A stretch of 64,000 nucleotides of DNA, from assembly GCA_011009095.1 (NCBI GenBank), contig VTPC01089971.1, positions 416,969-480,968 on the forward strand, written 5' to 3'. A program made the translations under genes and the position numbers. The stretch comes from Ignelater luminosus. Its lineage: Eukaryota > Arthropoda > Insecta > Coleoptera > Elateridae. The notes below the pieces were generated by a model. That model saw only the letters and a program-made list of their open reading frames with translations, ran no database searches and was not told the origin of the DNA. This document shows, piece by piece, positions 37,501 to 47,445 of this stretch; the first letter of the stretch is position 1, and each line of letters opens with the position of its first letter.

Positions 37501-38760
37501 TTCCAAGACTCTTTTCTACTAAAAGTTTTGTAGTTTTGCAGTTGACCTTTTTTTACACTTTTCAAAATAACTTTGCATCTGACCATAACATTTCTTTTCT
37601 GCAAAGGCAAAGTAAGACAGAGCATTAAAAGTGTAAAGCTTTATACTTAATTTTTAATATTCTGATCTGCCATTATAACAATCTGAAGTGTTAAAGTATG
37701 AAATTTCCAAACTTTGTTAACTTAGTACAAAGTGGTCGCTGTAGCCTACGTTTTAGTTTTAACATTTCGCAGTGATGAAAAAGATTTTTTTCTTCAGTAA
37801 AAGTTTCAGCTAAGACATATAACCTACAAAAGAGTCAACTGCATAGTGTAAAACATTGGCGGCGAACAGAATGAATGCCGTTAGCAACAACACAATTGTA
37901 TGCACATATTACAGGTAAATTTTTACAAAAAAGTAGATTTCTTTGAGTCTGTGGATATATGGATGGCACTTTAATTAAATATTGATAAATCCACAATCCA
38001 CAAAAAAGTATGTTTAGGGTTATGTTGATCATTCATTAAATATGATGATGATTTGTTGGTCAAACCATGTCTTTTATGCAATCAGTGTTAACTAACCTGG
38101 CAGTGCACATAGTGCCAATTGTTAAAAACACAGTTACATATCAAAAGTTTGAAGTAGAATTTTTGGAAACTGGTATATGGTGTCTTTCTCGCAATAGCTT
38201 GAGTATTAACGTCGATGCCTTGAAATCCAAACAACCAAGATGAAACTCGACGTCATATTTTACATACTAAAAGCTTAAAACTTGTGTGATAGGCTGCATA
38301 ATGTGGCTAAAACAACTGACAGAGAAGAAAACGAGCAACACCTAACTTTTTTAAAGATAATTTTTGCAGTTAATGAATATATTCAGCAAAAGATTGACCA
38401 CAACAATTTTCATTTGGAGTAGAAATACTGATTTGATAACTTATAAAGTTGAAAACTAACTCAAATTGATCTGAATTTTACTGTGAGTCTTTGAAGGCAA
38501 ATATTTTTGGCAAATGATTATTATAAGAACAAGAGGGATAATGCCTTGCTTTGCTTTAAATACTTCTGTAAAATTTGTCTAAAAGAAAAACATGAAAAGT
38601 CTATGTGTAGAATTTATTAAGTTTACAAGTACAAAAGGTTGGTCTTTGACAGTAATTTGGTACGTACCAGCAGCAAATGCAACTTATAGTCGAAGCATCC
38701 GCAGTGATGATTAACTCACGAAACAATTCTTTTCGCTTTCTTTGTGCTTTTAAATTTTAG
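31533..38760. other. Intergenic or intronic, no recognised gene
   Basis: Seven kilobases of AT-rich DNA. Small items: a perfect hairpin at about 32350-32371 (GAAAGATTC, short loop, GAATCTTTC); chance ORFs at 34171-34518 and 34573-34788 with no domain; a possible 55-base internal exon at 35011-35065 bounded by TTCTTCAG and GTAAGT. No paired transposon ends were seen. Confidence 0.4.
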
Positions 38761-39873
38761 GTTAAGGTTTACACTCTTGAACAGGATCGATTTATTTTCG
38801 AGTCCTATTTCCGTAATGAACAACGAAGTCGCGATGGCAAATCGACGTATTCTACTGCTTCTTGCATCGAAAAATTCGTTGAGCAATTTCCTCAGCAAGA
38901 GTTCCATTATAATGTTATAAGCATTCGTGTTAGAAGAGTAGTAGATCGATTTCGGCAAACAGGTGGTGTCTGTAAAGGAAAATCTACTAAACGCCCAACA
39001 GTTCTAGACGAAAACACTGTAGAAAATGCACAGACACACATCGAACGGAGTCTTACAAAACAAACAAACTGGTGGATACTTAGCTTTCTCATACACAGTT
39101 TATTATAATTGAGAGATGTTATTTCTTTGCAGGATTAAGTTATTTAACCTGTCGCAAAACTATAAAAAAGAAATTGCATCTACGTCCTTATCGAGTTCAG
39201 GTAGTGCACGAATTACATGAATCAGATTAAGGAAAACGTGTACAATATTGTCAGTAGTTCAACAACCACATAAACAATCATGAAACATTGGATATATGCT
39301 TTGTTTCAGATAAGGCGTGATTCCATTCTACGGGGTACGTAAATTCGCAAAATGATAGAATATGGTCTTCGGAATCCCTTGGAGTTTTGCATGAAACATC
39401 ATTACATTCCATAAAAATAGGAGTATGGCTAACCAAGTCCAGGAGGCGAATAATAGGGCCTATATTTCTTGAAGATGCTGTAACAGGTGATCGTTATCGG
39501 AATAGATATACTGCAATTATTTATTGAGCAGCTTCACAATGACGAGTTATAACATGGATATTTTCAGCAGCACAATGCACCTGCCCACACAGCGCTACTA
39601 ACTCAACAATATCTGAAGGGTTTTATGGAGAGAGGCTTATAACTAGTGGACGACGGCCACTAAGATCCCCTGACCTCTCTGTTCTTGATTTTTTTCTTGT
39701 TTGGGCATTTGAAAAATGTTGTTTTTCGTACACGTATACATGCAATTAATGAGCTAAAGAATTCCATTAGAGCCATTATGCAGCAACAGCTAGAAAATGT
39801 GTTTGAAAATTTGAAAAAATGAATCAAAGCCTGCTATACTAATAACGGTGGTCATGTGGAACACATTATGTAA
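38761..39873 (+). pseudogene. Mariner-like transposase relic, heavily decayed
   Basis: From 38761 a frame starting VKVYTLEQDRFIFESYF gives the N-terminal HTH (SIRVRRVVDRFRQTGGV, then KGKSTKRPTVLDENTVE). After frameshifts, recognisable blocks follow in order: LHLRPYRVQVVHELHESD, CFVSDKA (first catalytic Asp), FHSTGYVNSQNDRIWSSES, HSIKIGVW, RRIIGPIFLEDAVTGDRY, YFQQHNAPAHTALL, PLTSLFLIFF, ELKNSIRAIM and a C-terminus ending NNGGHVEHIM with TAA at 39871-39873. The second catalytic Asp (QQD in relatives) is His here. Several stops and frameshifts break the gene. Both ends of the coding region are present, so the element was once complete. I could not locate its TIRs. It belongs to a Tc1/mariner-like group common in insects, distinct from the mauritiana copies. 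Confidence 0.83.
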
Positions 39874-42791
39874 AAGTAATTACCACAGTTTGTACTCATT
39901 TATATAACTAATTAATTATGTAGTTATGTAGTAGGTCTTTGTTTTGAGTGATGTATTAGTTTATGTTTTATTAGTTAACGGTGATTGTGAGATTCTTCGT
40001 TTCCTGTATCAGCATTTTGTTGCTGTTTTATAATTCTGATGAATTTTGGAAGATGTTTATAAATTGCTTATCTATATTTTTGTCAATTTTATATAAAGAC
40101 ATTCGATAAACTAGATTAAAAGCAAAAAAGTTAATAAATTACAGTATTTGACTTTGCGAATAGTAAAGGTGAGAAAAAAATATTTATGTACCTTATTTAA
40201 TGTTGTAATAGATTTGTAAATAAAAAACAAGTATTTTATTGTATTCCTTCACTACCTTTATTGAGTTTTACTTGTTTTTAATTAAATTTATTTAGTCAAC
40301 TAAACTTTTGAAATGGAATTACGGATTTTCGAGTGGGATAGACTTCATTAGGAACAAGGTTAATTATAGGCTAACTTCACCTTATATGCAGATGACAGTA
40401 GGTGGATGTAAATATAGATAATATCTCTATAAAAAGTAGTTTTTTGACGTCGTTTTAAATTCTCACCGTATAAGTCATGTATAAGAAGCTTCAAAACTAG
40501 TTGCAAACTTCATGATATTATGATTCCCACTACCTCGCCCAATACCCATTTGTGCTTAAATAACGTGAAAGGCTTTTCCAAAACAATTAAAATAGTCAGT
40601 TGACTACTCGATCACCCAATGATTTTATTGTTATAACCTTCTCGTCCCTCGATTGTATCTTGGATCAAAAAGGAGGATGACAGGAAAAATGAATTTGTGT
40701 GATGCCTATAAGGACAAGAAAAGGCTCGAGTCAAATCAGATCCCAAGCGAATAGCATCCTGTTTCATCCACCGACCAAATAGTCAATCTATTCCGTCAAC
40801 GTCATACAACATTGACTTTTTTCAATATCATTCTCCTTACAAGGACCTCCAAAGCAATATGTTATATCGATGAGAAGAAAAAGTTCAGTGCCGTGCTTAA
40901 GTTTTATTACCCCTGAAACCAGTTTCTGATGACGCTAATCTTCCAATTAAAGATCTAAATATTTGAACCACTGATAATAAAGGCAATAATAGTGTTTAAA
41001 ACAATTATTAGAAACCCCAGTCAATGGAGTATAGGAGTCTACGTTTTCTTGTTTTGAACTCATCTAGCACATTATGCATTACAACACAGAGCTGAATAAT
41101 CTTGTAAAAGGTTAAAATATTTTAGAGCAAATAGCAAAGCTGATCAGTTCTCAACTACAAAGAATTCGTTAATGGAAGATGCATAAATAAAGTAAGACAG
41201 AATAATTTTAAGACATTCTACAGTTAAATAGAGGTTAAAATATTTATTTGAAATAGACTACTATAAAACTGATACGATGTAATACCGTAAATACAATGAT
41301 TGTAGATTTCTGACAAAGACTGTAAATGACTCTAGTCTGTTTACCTTCTTTGCCTTATTATAGAACCAATCAAACCAAGGCTTACTACGGCACACATCGA
41401 CCAATCTTTTTAAATAATTTACCTTGTGTCTATTTGTTGTGGAAAGTACAGACAATACATAAAATGTGGATACTTTAATAAGAGAAAATATTCTAGTTAC
41501 CTGTATATTATATTTGAAGTATCACGATTAAATGATCAAAGCACACGGGCAAAATGGAATTATTTTAACGTAAAATCTAATTTTTTATTATTTATAGCTA
41601 AAAATATTGTAATAAGTGGTTGTATATCACAATGTCTCGGATTCTATAATAAAAATACCTTTAATAAGTAAAATCTTTTTTCAAAACCTGTAATACTTAC
41701 ATTTCGCCTCTAAAAGATTACTTCATTGCAATGTAATGTAATTAGTGTCATTATTCGAGATGAAATATAACTGTGAAAGGTCTGTCTAGTGCAAGAGTAA
41801 TGAAAATAAGTTAGATGGTAGGCTGCGCAACGAAAATTGTTCTCTCTGAAAATAAATCATACGTGTACCTGCTTTGAACAAAATTAAATTATTTTCTTTA
41901 ACAAAAAATGCAGGCAAATCCAGATAGTACTACTCTTTGAAATTATTCTACAAAACGCAACGGATTTGTGATTGTTTTATACGCTCGGATCGTTATAGAT
42001 GAGTATGCAAAACTTACTTTTAGTTTGCTTGTTCATTAGATATGGAGTATTAATTATATTTACATTACAAGTTCATTATTCTAAGATATGATTTGTGACG
42101 CCCTGAAGCCTTACATAGCGTACATAGGAAGGAAGGAAACTCTGTATAGTTTATACATACTATAACAATGAGGTGTTTCCTCTTACTAGAATAAGATACT
42201 TAATCCGACAACACGATAAGCCATTGTTTTCAATCAGCGAGCATACTCAAACATGTTAGCTGTACTACATTTCCAAGAGATGATATAATATTGTAGATCA
42301 TATTTTACCTTTAAAATAGAGGTTGTTAGTTTTATTAGAAAGAACACGTCGATTGCTAGGTAATTAAAGCTCCAACGTTTGTAAGAGTATAGATTTTTAG
42401 GAACAAATGGTTAAATCAAACGATGTTATAAGACTAGTAATTTATCTTCTCAGTTCGTTTTGAAGTTTTGTTCTTCATGAGAAATTATCGATTGACACAA
42501 AGGCATTTATTTCATAAATTATGTCTTAATTTAATATCGTTTGAATTTGCTTACTGTAAACTAACAAGTTTACTTCAATCATCGATAGAAATCTTATCTC
42601 ACCATATTTATAGCTTAAAATGTTAGTACTTTATCTTTTTACATTAAATTATTATTTCTTCATTAAGAAATCATGAAATTTAATTAATCCATTCAAATTA
42701 AGCAAGAGCTGTGAAAATAAATCTAATATACAAGGTGGTGACTTGTCCAGTAGTTATAGGGAATTGAATATTAATTTGCTACTTCTGCTTA
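39874..42791. other. Intergenic or intronic, nothing firm
   Basis: No gene recognised. CAAGGTGGTGAC near 42731 resembles a transposon end and lies just outside the palindromic element that follows. The ORF at 41426-41671 overlaps one on the other strand and has no domain. Confidence 0.4.
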
Positions 42792-43800
42792 TACAGGGTG
42801 TTTGAATTTGAATATTGATAACTTCGGGAAGTGATAAAACATTGAAAACTGGGTGCACTTTGTCATACTAAACTTATAATCGAATAACGCTTAGTTTTCA
42901 GGATACAGAGTGTCAAAGTTACACAAAGAAATTCTTATTTCTTTAATATCTCCATAACCATGCGAGGTATTAGCATCGAATTTTGCACATGAGGGTTGCT
43001 ATTGCAGAAGATGCATCTTCTCACCATATTTTACTATTACTCTTCTTACCATAGGCGGAGATCTAGAAAGAGACAGTTACACTTCGAAAAAGAAATAGGT
43101 TACGCTACTGAAAAACTTAATAAGTTTTACGATTTTGAATAATATGTATATTTGATTTAGCGAAAAAGGTTACTCTTGCATTTTTTCCTTCTAGAATGCG
43201 TTATTTTCTGGTAAAGTTGAGGTATCAAAGTCTATTGTTTTCAATTAAACTTTGACATTCTGTATCTTGAAAACGGTGCATTTTAGACATAATGGTGATA
43301 TGGCAAAGTCGGCTTAACTTTTATGGAGGAATGCGATGAAAATAATTGCATTCGGTTTTTGCGACAACGTATAACCTTACTTTGAGACATTTTAAAAATT
43401 CCGCTTTACTAGAAAATGACGCATTCTTCAAGAAAACTGCCAGTCACATCTTTTGCCAAATTAAATGTAGAATTTATTATCGTAAAAATCACTAAGTCTT
43501 CCAGTGGCGTAACCTATTGTTTTTCAGAAGTGTAGCTGTGCCTCCATAACTCATTGCCTATGGTAAAAAACCAACAGTAAGATACGGTAGAAAGAAAACT
43601 CTTCTATAGTAAGAACCATGTTCAAAATTCCATGCAAATAACTCACGTGATTATGAAGATATTAAAGAAATAAGAATATTTTTTGTGTAATTTTGACATC
43701 ATTATCTTGAAAACTAAGCGTTTTTCGTTTACAATGATAAAGTGCGCTTATGTTTCAATGTTCTATTATCTCTATCCATCTCAAACTAAAGCAGCTTGTA
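42792..43800. repeat. Large palindromic (fold-back) element, about 1 kb
   Basis: The left half (about 42792-43210) returns inverted in the right half (about 43390-43800), so almost the whole element is two arms. Shared landmarks from outside in: AACATTGAAA, CGCTTAGTTTTCA, TTCTTATTTCTTTAATATC, ACCATAGGC, ATAGGTTACGC and GAATGCG with CATTTTCTAGTAAAG. The left end is TACAGGGTG; the right end read inward is TACAAGCTG. Divergence between arms is moderate. It has no coding capacity and fits a non-autonomous fold-back relative of the CAGGGTG-ended transposons nearby. Confidence 0.8.
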
Positions 43801-43917
43801 TCATCTTCCTCACAGTTATGTAAATATATAAAGACTATAAAACTAATCTTATTTACGTATTATTAACGAATTACATCTTAATAATTTTTAACAAAATGTA
43901 CGGTGTAGTAATGTAAA

Positions 43918-43992
43918 TGTCGCAATTTGGCAGTGACAGTGACAGCCTGTTTCATAATCAAGGGGTCGGACGTTCAAATCTTGTCGGATACT
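43918..43992 (+). ncRNA. tRNA-like relic, perhaps a SINE head
   Basis: The stretch contains TTGGCAGTGACAG (resembles a pol III A box), then TTTCATAATCAAGGGGTC, reminiscent of the anticodon arm of elongator tRNA-Met (CAT anticodon), then GACGTTCAAATC (resembles a B box, usual form GGTTCGAATCC). The spacing is about right for a tRNA-derived sequence, but the arms do not pair well, so it is not a functional tRNA. A tRNA-derived SINE or chance are both possible. Confidence 0.3.
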
Positions 43993-44047
43993 TTAAATTT
44001 CTTTAAGATTTTTTAAAATTCTTATTCTTTTATGATTCTACAACAAA

Positions 44048-44410
44048 GAGCATTTAATTGCCTATTTAGCTATGTAAATTTTTTTAGATTTCGTTCATTC
44101 ATTTACAAGAAAATTCGATTTTAATACTGTAATGTGCAGTTAAAATTAAATGCACTGTAGCATATCTCAATGAAGTGTTTCTAACCAGATGGATTGGCAG
44201 ACGTGGTACAATAGAACGGCTAGTTCGTTCTCCTGATATGACACCACTTAATTATCTTTTTGGGGTTATCTAAAAATCAAAAGTGTATTTTGTTACGTGT
44301 CAAATACATTCTTAGTAAACACATTCTAAAATTTGAAATCGAATTTTCTTGTAAATGAATAAACGAAATCTAAAACAATTTACATTGCTATATAGGCAAT
44401 TAAATGCTCT
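44048..44410 (+). mobile_element. Short TIR element with a transposase scrap
   Basis: About 80 bases at 44048-44127 (GAGCATTTAATTGCC at the outer edge, later TTTACAAGAAAATTCGATTT) recur inverted at about 44330-44410. Between them is a fragment of a mariner-like transposase. No flanking duplication was clear. This is an internally deleted copy of about 360 bp. Confidence 0.72.
44175..44273 (+). pseudogene. Mariner-like transposase fragment
   Basis: The frame reads RWIGRRGTIERLVRSPDMTP followed by LNYLFG and a stop; one base shift restores WGYLKIK. In insect mariner-like transposases the block RWIGRRG..W.PRSPDLTPLDFFLWG surrounds the last catalytic Asp, so this is a scrap of about 33 residues from the C-terminal third of such a protein. 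Nothing else of the gene remains between the TIRs. Confidence 0.65.
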
Positions 44411-44881
44411 CCGAAACCAGGTATTACACGACTCCTTATGCAATTTATATAAAATAAGATGTTGCTGCCTCTTGGAAGATGGTTGAAGTGGGGGGTAATT
44501 TTTTAGCGTCAGAAAATGTCAGTTTAAATTTAAAAATTGACATGTTTCAGGATTTTTGTTTGCACGCTTATTAACGTAGAAAATTAATTTATCCGTTACA
44601 TTTGGACTTCAGTGTATGTTGCTATGTACACTTTTTACGAATATATACTTACTTTTGAACGTGTGTTAACAATGTGTAAAGCCTATTTTCTGAAGCGGCT
44701 GTAGAAAAAAATTTTAATAAATGGAACAGTGTTTTCCATTTCTAAAGTTAAAATTTAATCTGGTGAGTAATGGCGGGAATCTTCATCTGTGATAATAGGA
44801 AATTGCAGTTTATGATCAGCAATACCGGTTTAGACTGCACTAGAGATTAGTGTGTCTGTTACTATTTCGAATATGTATATA
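44411..44881. other. Intergenic, nothing recognised
   Basis: No gene. A small near-palindrome (ATGTCAGTTT..AAATTGACAT) lies near 44515-44543. Confidence 0.4.
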
Positions 44882-45000
44882 CAGGGTGATTTATAATAAG
44901 TGTAACATACTTTGACAACTTTTTCTGGAAGTTATTTTGAACAAAAAATGTCATACGAACCTAGGTCCTATTGCACTAAGTTACAGAACTAAAAGAGATC
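44882..45000 (+). repeat. Left TIR of the 44882-45915 element
   Basis: Inverted match to 45797-45915 with scattered differences. Confidence 0.85.
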
Positions 45001-45222
45001 AAAACTTTTTAATGAAAACAGTAGCAAATTCATACATCTACAATGAGGAACTTGTAATCGATGCTGTTCTGGTCAACCTTACGCTTAAAGGCTTATTGTA
45101 CGACGGATGGCATTAATACTACCCACAACTACCATTTATGGTCTTTCTGAAATTCTCATGCTATCGTATAATTAAGATTTCAACATCGTTTTAGTGTTAA
45201 TATATAGGCCGGCATTTTTAAT

Positions 45223-45672
45223 TTGCGGTTGCTTGATATCGAAGTTCTTTATGATCGCCTAAATGTAGAACGATATACTACTTGCCTAGATAGAAGATTG
45301 TATGAGATGCTGAAAGTCATTTCACTTTATATTCGGCAATAAATGTGGTACCAGCATGATGGTGCCCTAGCTCATTATGGAAGACAAGTAACCGAATGGC
45401 TAAGCACGCATTATGTTAATAGATGGATTGGTCGTGGAGGTCCTGTTGCTTGGCCTCCGCAATCTCCAGATCTAAATCCTTCAGATATTTACCTTTAGGG
45501 TCACCAGGTCTACAGTGTTGAAATAAACACTTGCGAACAGTTATTGCAAAGGATAATGGATGCGGCAAATGAAATTCGTAATGACAATGTCATAGTTCGT
45601 ATTTATGGCTCTATAATTCGCAAGTGTCGTGCTTGTATTCAGGCTCAAAGGGCACATTTTAAACACCTGTGA
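45223..45672 (+). pseudogene. Mariner-like transposase, C-terminal half, two in-frame stops
   Basis: One uninterrupted reading phase of 150 codons with two internal stops. Landmarks: WYQHDGALAHYGRQVTEWL (the Asp of QHDGA is the second catalytic residue), RWIGRGGPVAWPPQSPDLNP (Asp of SPDLNP near the third), DIYL*GH (Trp to stop at WGH), TCEQLLQRIMDA and a C-terminus RACIQAQRAHFKHL. A stop also replaces a codon just before MWYQHDG. The N-terminal HTH and first catalytic Asp are missing. This subgroup differs from the relics at 38761 and 15801. Confidence 0.83.
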
Positions 45673-45796
45673 TAAGTCTCTTACTTTCTCTTGTTTTCAA
45701 ATTAAAGCTTAACTAAATATATGGCTTCTATGTATTTTCTTTCTTAAAATTTAACTAGATGTTAGACAATTACTTATTTACTACTTCTCATTATTG

Positions 45797-45915
45797 GATC
45801 TCTTTTAGTTCTGTAACTAAGTAAAATAAGGCCTACGTTCATATGACATTTCTTGTTCAAAATAACTTCCACTACTAGTTTTCAGAGTTTGTTATACTCA
45901 TTATAAATCACTCTG
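45797..45915 (-). repeat. Right TIR of the 44882-45915 element
   Basis: Inverted match to 44882-45000. Confidence 0.85.
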
Positions 45916-47319
45916 TATATATTTATTTCAAGTGTTTGCGTTATATCACGAGAATAAAACATTACATGTATTGTGCTAAAGGAAGTAAAAAACAAAGAAA
46001 CCTGAATTCCCAAAGATCAAATAAATAAAACAAATCCGTTTTAACTTTAATTCAACATATAGAATTAGTAGAGTTGTATTTTAAACAATTCTTAAATAAC
46101 AACTAACATCAGACTGTGTGGTCGTAGTTTTACTGTTTGATTGTGTAGTGGAACCTTTTTAATTGGTATAGAGTCGGTAACCTGCAAAAAAAAGAATTTC
46201 ATTTTCATGTCCATTTAAGTATGACCAGCTTTCAGAATAATATTTTAGTTATGCTGTTTCTGTTCATTAGTTTCTAAATAGACAAGCAATGTAAATAAAT
46301 GCATATTGCTCAATAGCAAATCTAAACTAGTAATTAAGGAAGAACACAAGGTAACTGTTACTTAAACATAAACCTTACCTAAGACTCATAATTTCTTTAG
46401 TATAAATTCCGCTTTGAGAAAAACCTAAATAAACAAGTTTTAATTTTTATTACCAACAAACTTTTGCACTGAAGATATAAAATATATAATTAATAGTTTT
46501 AGAGTAAATGAGTTTTTCTAAAGCACTGAATATACTCACGTGACCTTAAAGTGTAATATAACCTATGTATGATAAATCATACGTTAGGCACTAATGAGTT
46601 ATTAATTTCTGTAATGCAATTCTTTAGAAACAAAAAAATTGAACTTAAGATTTTAAAATTATTTAACTATTCACAACTTCAAACTTAAGAATAAGTTGCT
46701 GTTTACAACTGCCACACGAATGACCCATTATTATTGGTGTACCTTCTATTTAAATTTGTTTTTTTTTAATAAGTGCTCTTGAATGTCCAGAAAATAGACA
46801 GCAGGAAACGAATATTATTTTTTAAAAATCTTTTTAGATAAACCGACGCAATACGATTGTCTACAAAAGATCGTATTTTCTTTTATAAATAATAATTTAT
46901 ATACTTAATCGTCGCATCTTATTAATTAAGGTATTTATCTAAAGATTCTTATTTTCGGAAGTTTACAGTTTTTAACCAAATGAAACTTCTATTTATATGA
47001 AATAAAATCAAGGTGTACTTAAAAGAATTCTTTAATAAACAATCAATATGTACCTATCTGACTAATTATTAAATCTTACGGAGATTTACTTCGTTACAGA
47101 AACTTCTGTATTTTCTCGTTAAAACAATGTAACGGGAAACAGCTGAAAAAGAGGCCTAATTCCCGTATAGGCCAGAAATCGGAAGATGTTCAATCCCGTA
47201 GTTCGAAGTCGAAGATAAGAGGGGGCCTTCAAAGATAGCAAACAATCCAGGTATTGATGCTCTTACCTAAACCTAAACCTTGAATTTTAACTAAAAAGTT
47301 TAAAAAGATACCTAGAGGG

Positions 47320-47445
47320 CGCCAGAAGCTAAAGATAGAAGAAAGAAACGCAGCTTCTCGTAGGCTAACACCATGTATACGGAATCCTCTCTAAACAACA
47401 CCTTGTATATAGGGTTCACTTAAGATATCACCCTGTATATAAAAA
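47320..47445 (-). repeat. Second copy of the array-headed repeat, inverted
   Basis: On the minus strand three units spaced 30 bp carry TATACAGGGTG, TATACAAGGTG and TATACATGGTG, followed by CCTACGAGAAGCTGC and, about 20 bases on, TAGCTTCTGGCG. The same order of elements occurs at 23852-24010 on the plus strand, so they belong to one family. The copies differ considerably outside the core motifs. Confidence 0.68.

Larger units (their letters stand above)
44882..45915 (+). mobile_element. Mariner-like TIR transposon with decayed transposase
   Basis: A 1034-bp element starting CAGGGTGATTTATAAT and ending in its inverse (ATTATAAATCACTCTG), abutted by TA on both sides (44880-44881 and 45916-45917). 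TIRs of about 119 bp (44882-45000 and 45797-45915) match closely, including AGTTATTTTGAACAA and TTACAGAACTAAAAGAGATC. The transposase C-terminal half remains at 45223-45672; the N-terminal half has been deleted. Confidence 0.88.

Noticed and set aside
38716..39092. Minus-strand ORFs of 80 and 61 codons
   Set aside because: Antisense shadows of the mariner-like transposase relic on the plus strand.
40384..40395. YADD-like codons (LYADDS) suggesting a reverse transcriptase
   Set aside because: No other RT motifs in the surrounding frames; a four-residue match in AT-rich DNA can be chance.
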